Shown here: positions 11,172 through 19,633 of the stretch, one piece after another
How the letters are laid out: every line of letters starts with the position of its first letter
Numbering within the stretch: the stretch's first letter is position 1
Assembly: GCF_001613065.1 (NCBI RefSeq)
Contig: NZ_BDBQ01000028.1
Location: forward strand, 1 to 64,000
Reading direction: 5' to 3'
DNA: 64,000 nt
Source: Nocardia miyunensis NBRC 108239
GTDB lineage: Bacteria; Actinomycetota; Actinomycetes; Mycobacteriales; Mycobacteriaceae
Translations under genes and position numbers: made by a program
Notes under the pieces: generated by a model
The model's input: only the letters and a program-made list of their open reading frames with translations
Databases searched by the model: none
What the model was told of the DNA's origin: nothing

Positions 11172-11714
11172 ATGAACCGATACGCCGCTCTGTTGCGAGG
11201 AATTACTCCGAGCAATCCCGCCATGCGCGGGGAGAAGTTGCGCGGCGTATTCAGCGGGCTCGGATTCGATTCGGTCGGCTCGGTGCTGGGCAGTGGGAAT
11301 ATCGTGTTCAGCAGTGACGAGTCCGATTGTGCGGCATTGGAATCGCGAATTCAGCGGGGATTGTCCGGCGAGCTCGGCATCGGCGGCGGCACCCTGGTGC
11401 GCACCCGTGCCGAGTTGCAGGCGCTGATCGAGTCGGATCCGTTCGCGGGTATGACGCATTCGCGCCAGACCTATCTGATGGTGACTTTCCTGAAGGACGC
11501 GGACAATCCCGGTCTGGGCGCCGAGCCGCCCCCTGATCTGGCCGCCCAGGTGAAGATCCTCGGGTACGACGAGCAGGTGCGGGCAATTCTGGCGGTGATG
11601 GACAACAGCACGCCGGGAACGCCGAACCATATGGTCTGGCTGGACAAGACCTTCGGCAAGTCGGTTACCACCCGCACCTGGGCCACGGTGCAGAAGGTTT
11701 TCGCCAAGTTGTAG
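11172..11714 (+). CDS. DUF1697 family protein
   Basis: A 180-aa soluble protein with the DUF1697 opening YAALLRGI, followed by LGSGNIVFSS and the conserved aromatic C-terminal part with WLDKTFGKSVTTRTW. The function of the family is unknown. It starts at ATG 11172, 55 bp after the acyltransferase gene, and may be transcribed from the same promoter. No cofactor motif is visible. Confidence 0.85.
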   Translation: MNRYAALLRGITPSNPAMRGEKLRGVFSGLGFDSVGSVLGSGNIVFSSDESDCAALESRIQRGLSGELGIGGGTLVRTRAELQALIESDPFAGMTHSRQTYLMVTFLKDADNPGLGAEPPPDLAAQVKILGYDEQVRAILAVMDNSTPGTPNHMVWLDKTFGKSVTTRTWATVQKVFAKL

Positions 11715-11977
11715 GGGCTCGACACCCTCCGGCGATCCGTGGTGGATCGAGGGGTTCGCATCGGGAATGCCGGATCATCCGATGAGCGCACACAGCCGAT
11801 GAAACCGATCATGTGAATACCGGGAGAATTCGTCTCGGGGGACCGCAATCGAAATGGATTGCAGAAAAACGAATTGTCGGAAGACGTTTTCTCTCGGTAG
11901 GTCGACGGTGAACCGTTTTCGGGGATCGCTCGATGCGTGCCGGGGTTCTGCGTCGTCATCTTGCAGTAGGGGGAGTC

Positions 11978-13618
11978 ATGAGGATTTCGATCGCGATCCT
12001 GTGCGCGGCCGTGGTGCTGGTATCTGTTCCGGCTGTCGGGCCCGCCTCGGCTCAGCCACCCGCCGCGCCCGCACTCGTCGCCGCGCCCAAGCGGATCCAC
12101 CGCGATGCGGCCGGATCGGTGCGTCAGGTCGTACCGGATCGGCCCGTCCCGCGAGCGGGTGCGTCCGGCGGTGCGGCCGAAGCGGCGCTCGCGCACATCC
12201 CCGCCGTCGAGCAGCTATTCGGTGCGGACCCATCGGGAAAGTTGTTGGTGCAGAAGGTTTCTCGTCGCGGACGAGGTAGTACGGTGCGGCTCGCGCAGTC
12301 GATCGGTGCGATACCCGTTTACGGCGCGGCCGTCGCGCTGGCCCTGCGGTCGGACGGCGCATTGCTCTCGGCGAGCGGCGCCCTGGCCGAACGCACCGCC
12401 GGCCGCTTCCCGCAGGGCGGGCCGACGCCTCCGGTGAGTGCCCGGGACCGCGCGGTCACCACCGCCGCCGAGCTCGCCCGCGTCCCGGTGAGGGCGGTGC
12501 GGGTGCGGGCCGGATCGGCGGCCTGGTTCGATCCGGAGCTGACGGGCAGCGGTCCGGACAAGGCCGCGGTGCCCGCGTACCGATTCGATGTCACCGCGGC
12601 CGGGGCCGGATGGCGGATATTCGTCGCCGCCGATCCATCCGGTGCGGTGCTGGACGCCTGGAAGACCGGCGCGAATCTGGCCCGTGTGGTGTGCGATGCG
12701 AATTTCCACGGTGCGGAGCTCGGCATTCCCTGCGGTGCCGACGGATCGTATCCGGTGGTGCGTGCCGAAGGGCAGGCCCGCGTTCGCGGGAACGACGATG
12801 CGAACAAGGTCTACGACTGGATGGGCGATACCGAGAAGTTCTACGCGCGCTTCACCGATCTGGGCAGTCTCACCGATCTGATCGGCATCGATACGCACGA
12901 CGGCCGCGGCAAGGCCCTGCGTGCCCACGTCCGGGTGTGCCCGAATTCGTGCCCGTACGCGAACGCCTTCTGGTCCGATGCCGAGGGGCTCGTAATGGGC
13001 ACCGCGGTACTCGGGCTGGACGTCGTCGCACACGAGCTGACCCACGGCGTCACCGAGAAGACCAGCGATCTGGACTATGTCAACGAGTCGGGTGCGATCA
13101 ACGAATCGCTGTCCGACGTATTCGGGGAGTTCACCGAATTATCCACTCGCGCAAAGCGATCTGCCGAAGATCGCTGGAAGATCGGCAACGGGACGCAGGT
13201 GGGCGTCGTCCGGGATATGAAGTCCCCGGCCGCCGCGACCGGTCCGCAGCCGGAGACCTACCGGGGGCCGCACTGGGCCCCGGCGACGTACTCCGATCAC
13301 AATCGGGTGCCCGATCTGGGCGGTGTGCACATCAACAGCGGCGTCGGCAACAAGCTGGCCTTCCTGGTCACCGACGGTGGCACCCTCGGCGGTCGGAGCA
13401 TCCGGGGAATCGGCCTGAAGAAGGCCGCGGCCCTGTACTGGACCGTGCAGACCGAGCTGTACCCCAGCGCCGACTACCCGGCCCTGGCGAACACATTGCT
13501 CACCGCCTGCCGCGATGCCGCCCTGGAGATGTCCGGCGGCTTCACCGACACCGATTGCGACCAGGTGCGCGCCGCCGTCGAGGCGGTCCGCATCCCCCTC
13601 CGCGAGGACCGCGCCTGA
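11978..13618 (+). CDS. Secreted M4-family (thermolysin-like) metalloprotease
   Basis: A 546-aa preproprotein. Residues 1-25 form a Sec signal peptide ending in PASAQP. A propeptide of about 200 residues follows, with FTP/PepSY-like segments. The catalytic part has the zinc motif HELTH in VVAHELTHGVTEK, the third ligand in NESGAINESLSDVFGE, and the downstream active-site region GGVHINSGVGNKLAF with the transition-state His. M4 enzymes cleave at hydrophobic residues outside the cell. Start ATG 11978 is preceded by GGGGGAG. The mature length (about 300 aa) is normal. No dedicated regulator is adjacent. Identification is secure; substrate unknown. Confidence 0.94.
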   Translation: MRISIAILCAAVVLVSVPAVGPASAQPPAAPALVAAPKRIHRDAAGSVRQVVPDRPVPRAGASGGAAEAALAHIPAVEQLFGADPSGKLLVQKVSRRGRGSTVRLAQSIGAIPVYGAAVALALRSDGALLSASGALAERTAGRFPQGGPTPPVSARDRAVTTAAELARVPVRAVRVRAGSAAWFDPELTGSGPDKAAVPAYRFDVTAAGAGWRIFVAADPSGAVLDAWKTGANLARVVCDANFHGAELGIPCGADGSYPVVRAEGQARVRGNDDANKVYDWMGDTEKFYARFTDLGSLTDLIGIDTHDGRGKALRAHVRVCPNSCPYANAFWSDAEGLVMGTAVLGLDVVAHELTHGVTEKTSDLDYVNESGAINESLSDVFGEFTELSTRAKRSAEDRWKIGNGTQVGVVRDMKSPAAATGPQPETYRGPHWAPATYSDHNRVPDLGGVHINSGVGNKLAFLVTDGGTLGGRSIRGIGLKKAAALYWTVQTELYPSADYPALANTLLTACRDAALEMSGGFTDTDCDQVRAAVEAVRIPLREDRA

Positions 13619-13695
13619 GGGCCTGGGACCTCATCCACTGCCGGTGTCGCCCGACCCCGGCTTGCTACCATCCCACTACTGAGAGGAACCCCCCA

Positions 13696-14400
13696 GTGAC
13701 CGTACCGCTCGAGATCAGGGTGACTCACTTGGAACATATCGCCGTCGCCACCACCGGCCGCCTCGACAAACTCGACATGACCGTCGTCGATCTCGGTGTC
13801 ACTGTCGCCGCCAACCACGACAAGGTGCTCGAGGAATTCGGCCGAGTACACGGCTCCCTGCAAGAAATGCGTGCGGAGTTCGCTGGTGTACATGAAGAGC
13901 TCGCTGGTATGCGTCAGAAGTTCGAGGAGGTGGACCGCCAGTTCGCTGGTGTGCACGAAGAACTCGCCGGTGTGCGCGAGAAGTTCGCGGATGTCGACCG
14001 GCAGTTGGCCGACATCCGTAAAGATGTCGCCGGTGTGCGCGACGAGGTTGCCAGCGTGCGCGACGAGGTTGCCAGCGTGCGCGAGGACCTTGCCAGCGTG
14101 CGCCAGGAAGTTGCCACTGTGCGCGAGGACCTTGCCGGCGTGCGCGACGAGGTTGCCAGCGTGCGTCAGGAAGTTGCTGGTATGCGTGAGAAGTTCGCAG
14201 ATGTGGACCGGCAATTCACTGTCGTTCACGAAGAGCTCGCGGGTATGCGTGGAGAAATCGACGCCATGCGGGAGGAATTCCGCGCGGTGAACGCCAGGCT
14301 GGACCGGCACGACGCCATATTCCGCGAACAGGGCGAGTTGATGCGGGTGCACGGAGATCTGCTGCGGGAGATCCTCGACCGGCTTCCTGCCAAGAATTGA
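13696..14400 (+). CDS. Coiled-coil protein of 7-residue repeats
   Basis: A 234-aa protein made almost wholly of heptads between about residues 45 and 205, such as VRDEVAS, VREDLAS and VRQEVAG. The longer unit VHEELAGMRQKFEEVDRQF recurs three times in altered form. Val/Leu/Met at positions 1 and 5 and charged residues elsewhere predict a long parallel helix bundle. There is no signal peptide or membrane span. The coding DNA shows 21-bp tandem repeats. Start GTG 13696 follows GAGAGGAAC. It resembles proteins scored as apolipoprotein A/E-like or chromosome-segregation-like by composition only. Function unknown. A terminator hairpin follows immediately. Confidence 0.75.
   Translation: MTVPLEIRVTHLEHIAVATTGRLDKLDMTVVDLGVTVAANHDKVLEEFGRVHGSLQEMRAEFAGVHEELAGMRQKFEEVDRQFAGVHEELAGVREKFADVDRQLADIRKDVAGVRDEVASVRDEVASVREDLASVRQEVATVREDLAGVRDEVASVRQEVAGMREKFADVDRQFTVVHEELAGMRGEIDAMREEFRAVNARLDRHDAIFREQGELMRVHGDLLREILDRLPAKN
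14041..14187 (+). repeat. 21-bp tandem repeats inside the coiled-coil gene
   Basis: Seven adjacent 21-bp units, each encoding one heptad, run from 14041. The first two (14041-14061 and 14062-14082) are identical, and the others differ by a few bases. The frame is preserved, so unit gain or loss would change coiled-coil length without a frameshift. Confidence 0.8.
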
Positions 14401-14407
14401 GTACGCC

Positions 14408-14433
14408 GGGCTCCCGGTACCGGCCGGGAGCCC
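14408..14433 (+). terminator. Hairpin after the coiled-coil gene
   Basis: A perfect 10-bp stem GGGCTCCCGG/CCGGGAGCCC with a 6-nt loop starts 8 bp after the stop at 14400. There is no T-run. It is a likely transcription end for the gene. Confidence 0.65.
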
Positions 14434-14682
14434 AGTGCCCATGACGATGCCGGGCATACCACCCCGTGCTGATGGTCGAATTGCGTTGGTAGGCAGACGC
14501 TTTCATGCGGGAAGGTGCAGGTGCAGGCGAATTCGTCGGCGACCTGAACGAGTGCGGCGCGATGTGCTGGATGATCCATCGGGCCGTCGTTCGTACGATC
14601 TCGGCGCCACTGTTTCGATGGCCGAGGTAATCCAGCCGTCGCCGCGCGACAGTCCGGTGAATGAGCCTGGATTCCGCTCTTG

Positions 14683-16062
14683 ATGGTTACGCTTCGGGAC
14701 GTGGGCATCGAATGGTCGAGCGTCGTCGCTGCGCCCCGTCATGAGGTTTTCGCCTGGTTCGAGCGTCCCGGGGCATTCACCCGGTTGGCTCCGCCGTGGC
14801 AGCCGGTCGATGTGCGATCGGAGGCGCAATCGCTGGCCGACGGGCGGGCGGTCCTGGGGCTGCCGGGTGGGTTGTCCTGGGTGGCGCAGCATCGTTCGCG
14901 GGAGTACGACCCGCCGCACCGGTTCGTGGACGAGGTGGTCACAGCCGGGCTGACCACCCTGCCCGTGGGGCTGCTGCCGTGGCGGCACACCCACGAATTC
15001 GAGGCCCTGGACGCGGATCACACCCGTGTGGTGGACCGCATCGATTCCCCGGTGCCGGAGTTCGCGCTGCGACCGATGTTCGCCTACCGATCCCGTCAGC
15101 TGTCCGACGATCTGGCTGCGCATCGACGCGCGGCCGAGCACGGCCTGAGGCCGTCGGTCGTCGCGGTCACCGGTGCGCGCGGCCTGGTCGGAGCCGCGCT
15201 CACGGCGATGCTGAGTACCGGCGGCCACACCGTGATCCGGCTGGTCCGACGTGCGCCGTCCGGTCCCGGCGAGCGCAGGTGGGATCCGTCCGCCCCGGAC
15301 CCGGCACTGCTGGAGGGGGTGGACGCGGTGGTGCATCTGGCGGGAGCCTCCATCGCGGGCCGATTCACCGACGCGCACAAGCGCGCCATCGCCGACAGCC
15401 GGATCGAGCCCACTCGGCGGCTAGCCGACTTGGCGGCCCGGTCCGGTGTGCGCGCCTTCGTCAGCGCCTCCGCGATCGGCCTGTACGGGGCCGACCGGGG
15501 TGCGGAGCAGCTGACCGAGAACAGTTCGCGCGGTACGGGTTTCCTCGCGGATCTGGTTACGCAATGGGAGTCCGCCGCCGCGGTGGCCGCGGACCGCATT
15601 CGGGTGGTCACCGTCCGCACCGGGATCGTCCAGTCGCCGCGCGGCGGCACACTGCGCCTGCAACGTCCGCTGTTCGCGGCCGGGCTCGGCGGCCGCATCG
15701 GGGACGGCAGCCAGTGGCTGTCCTGGATCGGAATCGATGATCTCGTCGACATCTACCACCGCGCACTGTGGGACACGGAGCTGGCCGGACCTGTCAATGC
15801 CGTTGCGCCCCAACCGGTCACCAATGCCGACTATGCCCACACCCTGGCTCACGTGCTGCATCGCCCGGCCCTGCTCCCGGTCCCCGAATTCGGCCCGGCG
15901 CTGCTCCTGGGCGCCGAGGGCGTCCGCGAACTCGCCGTCGCCAGCCAGCGTGTCCAACCGGCCCGGTTGCAGGCGGCCGGGCACCGATTCCGCACCCCCG
16001 AATTGGATTTCGCCCTACGCCACATCCTCGGACGCACCCTCGACAGCGAGACCCACGGGTGA
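14683..16062 (+). CDS. SRPBCC domain fused to a TIGR01777/YfcH-type epimerase
   Basis: A 459-aa two-domain protein. Residues 1-150 form an SRPBCC (polyketide cyclase-like) ligand-binding domain beginning IEWSSVVAAPRHEVFAWF. Residues 155-455 are an NAD-dependent epimerase/dehydratase of the YfcH type with TGARGLVGAALTAML as nucleotide loop, VVHLAGASI, and a C-terminal DUF1731-like segment starting at FRTPELDFAL. YfcH-type enzymes have no settled substrate. The fusion is known in actinobacteria. ATG 14683 is taken as start; TTG 14680 is adjacent. Nothing nearby indicates a pathway. Confidence 0.85.
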   Translation: MVTLRDVGIEWSSVVAAPRHEVFAWFERPGAFTRLAPPWQPVDVRSEAQSLADGRAVLGLPGGLSWVAQHRSREYDPPHRFVDEVVTAGLTTLPVGLLPWRHTHEFEALDADHTRVVDRIDSPVPEFALRPMFAYRSRQLSDDLAAHRRAAEHGLRPSVVAVTGARGLVGAALTAMLSTGGHTVIRLVRRAPSGPGERRWDPSAPDPALLEGVDAVVHLAGASIAGRFTDAHKRAIADSRIEPTRRLADLAARSGVRAFVSASAIGLYGADRGAEQLTENSSRGTGFLADLVTQWESAAAVAADRIRVVTVRTGIVQSPRGGTLRLQRPLFAAGLGGRIGDGSQWLSWIGIDDLVDIYHRALWDTELAGPVNAVAPQPVTNADYAHTLAHVLHRPALLPVPEFGPALLLGAEGVRELAVASQRVQPARLQAAGHRFRTPELDFALRHILGRTLDSETHG

Positions 16063-16117
16063 ATACCGCCCGTCAACGTGAACCGCTCGGTGATCGAGCA
16101 GTGACCAGGACCGGCAA

Positions 16118-16486
16118 TTGCCGGGTCACGTGGCTGGGCGCACAGCAACCAGCCTCGTTGCGTTGGCGAACCGCCGTAAACCGCGGCCCTCGTGCGGCCG
16201 CCCAGCGTTCGCCCTGAATGCTTGCGACGAAATCTCTTGTGGTCGAAGGCATATCGAAGACCCGGACAGTCGAGGCCGGATCGGCGATCGAATTCGGCTG
16301 TGGCCGAAAGTGATTGGAGCGCCGTCAATGACGTCATCTCCGGCAACGGCCTGGAAGTCTACTGCGCAGAGGACGCCGAACGATTGGGGCGCGGGCACCA
16401 TGATCGGTGCCGGATTCGCTGGTGCCGTGATGCGACACGTGGAAGCGCCGATCACCCGAGTGCGTCGATTGCGCATCGTTAAGTAA
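16118..16486 (+). pseudogene. Possible degraded ORF in the 450-bp gap
   Basis: The 16063-16513 gap has no convincing intact gene. One frame at about 16300-16390 reads SAVNDVISGNGLEVYCAEDA. Another frame then reads GAGTMIGAGFAGAVMRHVEA and ends at 16486. Together these look like one short protein broken by a frameshift. The match to any family is not recognised, and both segments could be chance. Confidence 0.2.
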
Positions 16487-16513
16487 ATACGCGACATTGA
16501 AACTCTGAGACAG

Positions 16514-17356
16514 TCAGCCGAGTGCGGTGAGAGCCGTGACGAGATCGGGGAAGGTCCGGACCTGTGCGGGTAGTCGGACCGCCGCCCAGCCCGGTCCGCC
16601 GACGTGGACCGGGGGTCCGGCGCTCACGCACGCTCGTACCGCGGAGACCAGGGCGGTGGATTCCCGCTGGGACCACAGCACGACCGGTGCGGGCTCGGGG
16701 AGCCGGGAGATGGCGTCGACGAGCGCGGTGGTGGGGACGTCCGGTCCCAGCGTCAAGGCGTTGAGTCCGCGTTCGGCGAGACCGGCGCGAAGCACCTCGA
16801 GCGGCAGTGAGTGCGTCTCGCCGCTGGTGCACGCGAGGACGGCGGCGATGCGCGATGGTCCGGGCGGCGGCGGTGCGACACGTTGTAGGGCCGAGGCGGT
16901 GCACCAGGACAGCAGATGTTCGACATCGATGCATCCGACACCGCGCTCCTGTTCGCTGACGATGTCGGCGAATGCGGGGCGGCACAACAGGTTCCAGGTG
17001 TCGACGACGCCGTATCGACGCAGGTGTCCGGTGAGCAGATCCGACACCGCCGTGCTGTCGAGTGCGAACGCGGCCGCGAGCAGGGTTTCCCGGTCGCCGC
17101 GTGGGGGAGCGGGCCGGTGTATCGCGGCGGCCGCCGCGGCCGGGCTGGCGCCCTCGCGGACCAGGGCGACCATGCGCTCCAGCGCGGTGATGTCGGCCTC
17201 CGTGTAGAGCCGATGGTGGCCGGCCTGGTGGCCGTTCGGGCCGATCCGATAACGCTGGTTCCAACTGCGCAGGGTCGCGGTGGGCACACCGAGCCGGTCG
17301 GCGACCGCGCGAACGGTGTAGCCGACCTCGGCATCGGGTGGGGGACCGCCGGGCAT
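16514..17356 (-). CDS. MerR-type regulator with B12-binding domain (CarH/LitR-like)
   Basis: A 280-aa regulator. Residues about 11-80 are a MerR winged helix with YTVRAVADRLGVPTATLRSW and the basic GHHRLYTEADI. Residues about 85-165 are a helical bundle containing the EH pair in IDVEHLL. The remainder is a Rossmann-like B12 domain with SGETHSLPLEVL, whose His matches the cobalt ligand of CarH, and LGPDVP. In CarH/LitR proteins adenosylcobalamin makes a dark tetramer that blocks promoters, and light releases it. The Trp of the Wx9EH motif is Gln here. The gene is divergent from the lipocalin and photolyase genes. Start ATG 17356. The light-sensing role is inferred. Confidence 0.82.
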   Translation of the reverse strand: MPGGPPPDAEVGYTVRAVADRLGVPTATLRSWNQRYRIGPNGHQAGHHRLYTEADITALERMVALVREGASPAAAAAAIHRPAPPRGDRETLLAAAFALDSTAVSDLLTGHLRRYGVVDTWNLLCRPAFADIVSEQERGVGCIDVEHLLSWCTASALQRVAPPPPGPSRIAAVLACTSGETHSLPLEVLRAGLAERGLNALTLGPDVPTTALVDAISRLPEPAPVVLWSQRESTALVSAVRACVSAGPPVHVGGPGWAAVRLPAQVRTFPDLVTALTALG

Positions 17357-17449
17357 GGCCTCATTCTGCCCATCGCCCCGTGGACGGTGTGTCACGACGT
17401 GTCGTTCTCTGTGTCGCGCCGGGCATCGGCTCGGCCTCGTCGGTGTCTG

Positions 17450-17483
17450 ATGCATCGATTATGCATCGAAAAGTTGCTACAGT
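17450..17483 (+). promoter_or_regulatory. 11-bp direct repeats overlapping the lipocalin promoter
   Basis: Two adjacent 11-bp direct repeats, ATGCATCGATT (17450-17460) and ATGCATCGAAA (17461-17471), share their first nine bases. A -10-like TACAGT lies at 17478-17483, so the repeats cover the -35 position. CarH-type tetramers bind successive 11-bp direct repeats across the -35 region, so this is a good candidate operator for the divergent MerR-B12 regulator. Confidence 0.65.
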
Positions 17484-17513
17484 GGTTGTTCCGTCGACTC
17501 GAAGGAGAACGGT

Positions 17514-18119
17514 GTGATCACCGATCGACCACGGTGGCTCGGCCGATTCGTCGGCACGTTCGGCGTCGTAGCGGCAGCCCTCTCGATTGCCGTCCCGACA
17601 GCGACCGCGGCGCCTCCCGCGCCGGTCCCCCGGCTCGATCTGGGCCGGTATCTGGGGACCTGGTATCAGCTGGCCGCCGTGCCGCAGTATTTCAATCTCG
17701 TCTGCGCACGCGACACGCGAGCGACCTATGCCCTGGACCCCCGCGGCGACGTCTCGGTGCACAACAGTTGCACCACCTGGACCGGCGCGCCGAACCGGAT
17801 CGAGGGCACCGCGGCCGTGACCGACCCGGTGACCGACGCTCAACTGCACGTGAGCTTCCCCGGCGTTCCGACACAGGATCGCCGTGATGGCCCGCCCAAC
17901 TACATCGTGACCGCCCTCGGCCCCGACTACGACTGGGCGCTGGTCACCGACCCGGCGCGGATATCCGGTTTCGTGCTCTCCCGTACGCCGGCGCTCGACC
18001 CGGCCCGCTGGGCCGCGATCCGCGCCGCCGTCGCTGCGGCGGGCGAGAACAGCTGTACCTACCTGACCTCGCCCACGACGGGCGGGCTCGACACGTTCGC
18101 TCCGCTGTGCTCGGTCTGA
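17514..18119 (+). CDS. Secreted lipocalin (Blc-like)
   Basis: A 201-aa lipocalin. Residues 1-32 form a signal peptide ending ATAAPP. The lipocalin signature follows as LGRYLGTWYQLAAVP with the invariant Gly-X-Trp, then the strands of a small beta-barrel. Cys residues near 63, 84, 185 and 199 could form disulfides. There is no lipobox, so the protein is probably free in the envelope. Bacterial lipocalins bind fatty acids or lysophospholipids and are stress-induced. Start GTG 17514 has a clear GAAGGAG site. It is first in an apparent lipocalin-photolyase operon opposite a CarH-like regulator. Confidence 0.9.
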   Translation: MITDRPRWLGRFVGTFGVVAAALSIAVPTATAAPPAPVPRLDLGRYLGTWYQLAAVPQYFNLVCARDTRATYALDPRGDVSVHNSCTTWTGAPNRIEGTAAVTDPVTDAQLHVSFPGVPTQDRRDGPPNYIVTALGPDYDWALVTDPARISGFVLSRTPALDPARWAAIRAAVAAAGENSCTYLTSPTTGGLDTFAPLCSV

Positions 18120-18166
18120 ACGATCCGCCGCGGACAAGGTTCCGACACGATTTCGAAAGGACAAGT

Positions 18167-18232
18167 GTGCCTGAGTTTTTCGCCTCCACCGATCGACCCG
18201 GGACAGGCCGCTCCGGGGGTGGGGGCCGATGA
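18167..18232 (+). CDS. Possible 21-aa leader ORF overlapping the photolyase start
   Basis: GTG 18167 lies 6 bp after AAAGGA and opens a 21-codon frame ending at TGA 18230-18232, which overlaps the photolyase ATG 18229 as ATGA. The photolyase itself has no strong ribosome site of its own, so translational coupling is possible. The peptide is Gly/Arg-rich and resembles nothing known to me. It could be a chance frame. Confidence 0.35.
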   Translation: MPEFFASTDRPGTGRSGGGGR

Positions 18233-19554
18233 CGGTCACGATAGCGCTGTTCACTCGCGATCTACGCGTGCACGACAACCCGATGCTGCGCGCGGCCGTT
18301 CGCGAGGGCGCCGCGGTCGTCCCGCTGTTCGTCTTGGACAACCGGATCATCGAGCGGGAACCGGTGTCGCCCAACCGGATCCGCTTCCTGCTGACCGCGC
18401 TGAGCGAACTCGACGACGAACTGCACGCATTGGGCGGGCGACTGATCGTGCGGCGCGGCGACATTCTGGACGAGGTCGACAGAGTGGTCACGCGCACGCA
18501 TGCCGAGAGCGTGCACATCGCCGCCGACGTGAGCTGGTACAGCCGCGTGCGGGAGCGACGCCTGCGAGAGCGGCTGGCGCACCGGGACTGTCTGCTGCAC
18601 ACCCATGACGGCTCGCTGACGGTAGCCACACCCGGAGACCCGGCACCCGCCACCGGGCGCGGCCATTTCGCCGTTTTCACACCGTATTTCCGGCGGTGGA
18701 TGGGAACTCCAGTGCGGCGTCCGCTCGCGCCGCCGCCCAGGTTCGTGATGCCGCCGATTCGCGGTCTGGCGCTGCCCCGGCCGGACGAGCTGTGCGCCGA
18801 ACCGGGCTCGCCGCAGATGTCTGCGGGCGGCGAGACCAGCGGCCGGAAACTCATGCGGCAGTGGCTGTCCGGCCCGATCCGGCGGTACGACTCGACGAGC
18901 GACCATCTCGCGGCCGACGCGACCTCGCACTTGTCGCCGTATCTGCATTTCGGCTGTGTCTCCGCGACCGAGCTCGTGCATCGGGCCGACACCTCGACGC
19001 CCGGCGGTCACGCCTTCGTGCGGCAGCTGGCCTGGCGCGATTTCCATCATCAGCTGCTGGCCGACCGTCCGGAGGCCGGGTGGACCGACTACCGTCGCGG
19101 GCCCGTCGGATGGCGCGAGGACCCGGACGCCGCCGAGGCATGGCGCAGTGGTCGCACGGGATATCCGGTGATCGATGCCGCGATGCGGCAACTGGTGACC
19201 GAGGGGTGGATGCCGGGCCGGGCCCGGTTGATCGTGGCCGCATTCCTGACCAAGACGCTGCGGATCGATTGGCGTATCGGGGCCGCGCATTTCCAGCGTT
19301 GGCTGGTCGACGGTGACGTGGCCAACAACCAGCTCAACTGGCAGTGGGCGGCGGGCACCGGCACCGACACCCGGCCGAACCGGGTGCTCAACCCGCTCCG
19401 CCAGGCCGAACGCCACGATCCGGACGGCGAGTACGTGCGTCGCTGGCTTCCCGAACTCGCCGATCTGTCCGGTGCGTCGGCGCATACGCCGTGGCGGTCG
19501 GGCGTCCCGCACTCGGTGTATCCGGCGCCGATCGTCGAAGTCAAGGGAATGTAG
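18229..19554 (+). CDS. phr: Deoxyribodipyrimidine photolyase
   Basis: A 441-aa enzyme of the photolyase/cryptochrome family. It repairs UV-induced cyclobutane pyrimidine dimers using blue light and FAD. The antenna-binding Rossmann domain occupies about 1-130, starting TIALFTRDLRVHDNP. The helical FAD domain includes LSPYLHFGCVSATEL, the FVRQLAWRDFHHQLL segment, NQLNWQWAAGTGTD and the adenine-binding NPLRQAERHDPDGEYVRRW. The length is normal for class I CPD photolyase. It lies downstream of the lipocalin gene and is probably controlled with it. The distinction from a 6-4 photolyase or cryptochrome is by overall pattern. Confidence 0.93.
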   Translation: MTVTIALFTRDLRVHDNPMLRAAVREGAAVVPLFVLDNRIIEREPVSPNRIRFLLTALSELDDELHALGGRLIVRRGDILDEVDRVVTRTHAESVHIAADVSWYSRVRERRLRERLAHRDCLLHTHDGSLTVATPGDPAPATGRGHFAVFTPYFRRWMGTPVRRPLAPPPRFVMPPIRGLALPRPDELCAEPGSPQMSAGGETSGRKLMRQWLSGPIRRYDSTSDHLAADATSHLSPYLHFGCVSATELVHRADTSTPGGHAFVRQLAWRDFHHQLLADRPEAGWTDYRRGPVGWREDPDAAEAWRSGRTGYPVIDAAMRQLVTEGWMPGRARLIVAAFLTKTLRIDWRIGAAHFQRWLVDGDVANNQLNWQWAAGTGTDTRPNRVLNPLRQAERHDPDGEYVRRWLPELADLSGASAHTPWRSGVPHSVYPAPIVEVKGM

Positions 19555-19633
19555 CTCGCTCGGAAGCCGGACAGGCCACCGCGCCGATCCGATTTCGGGC
19601 TCGCGTGCGGGGGAATGGTGAAGGATGGTTCGT

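Noticed and set aside
14041..14187. 21-bp repeats as a CRISPR or satellite array
   Set aside because: The units are in frame inside a coiled-coil gene and directly adjacent without spacers.
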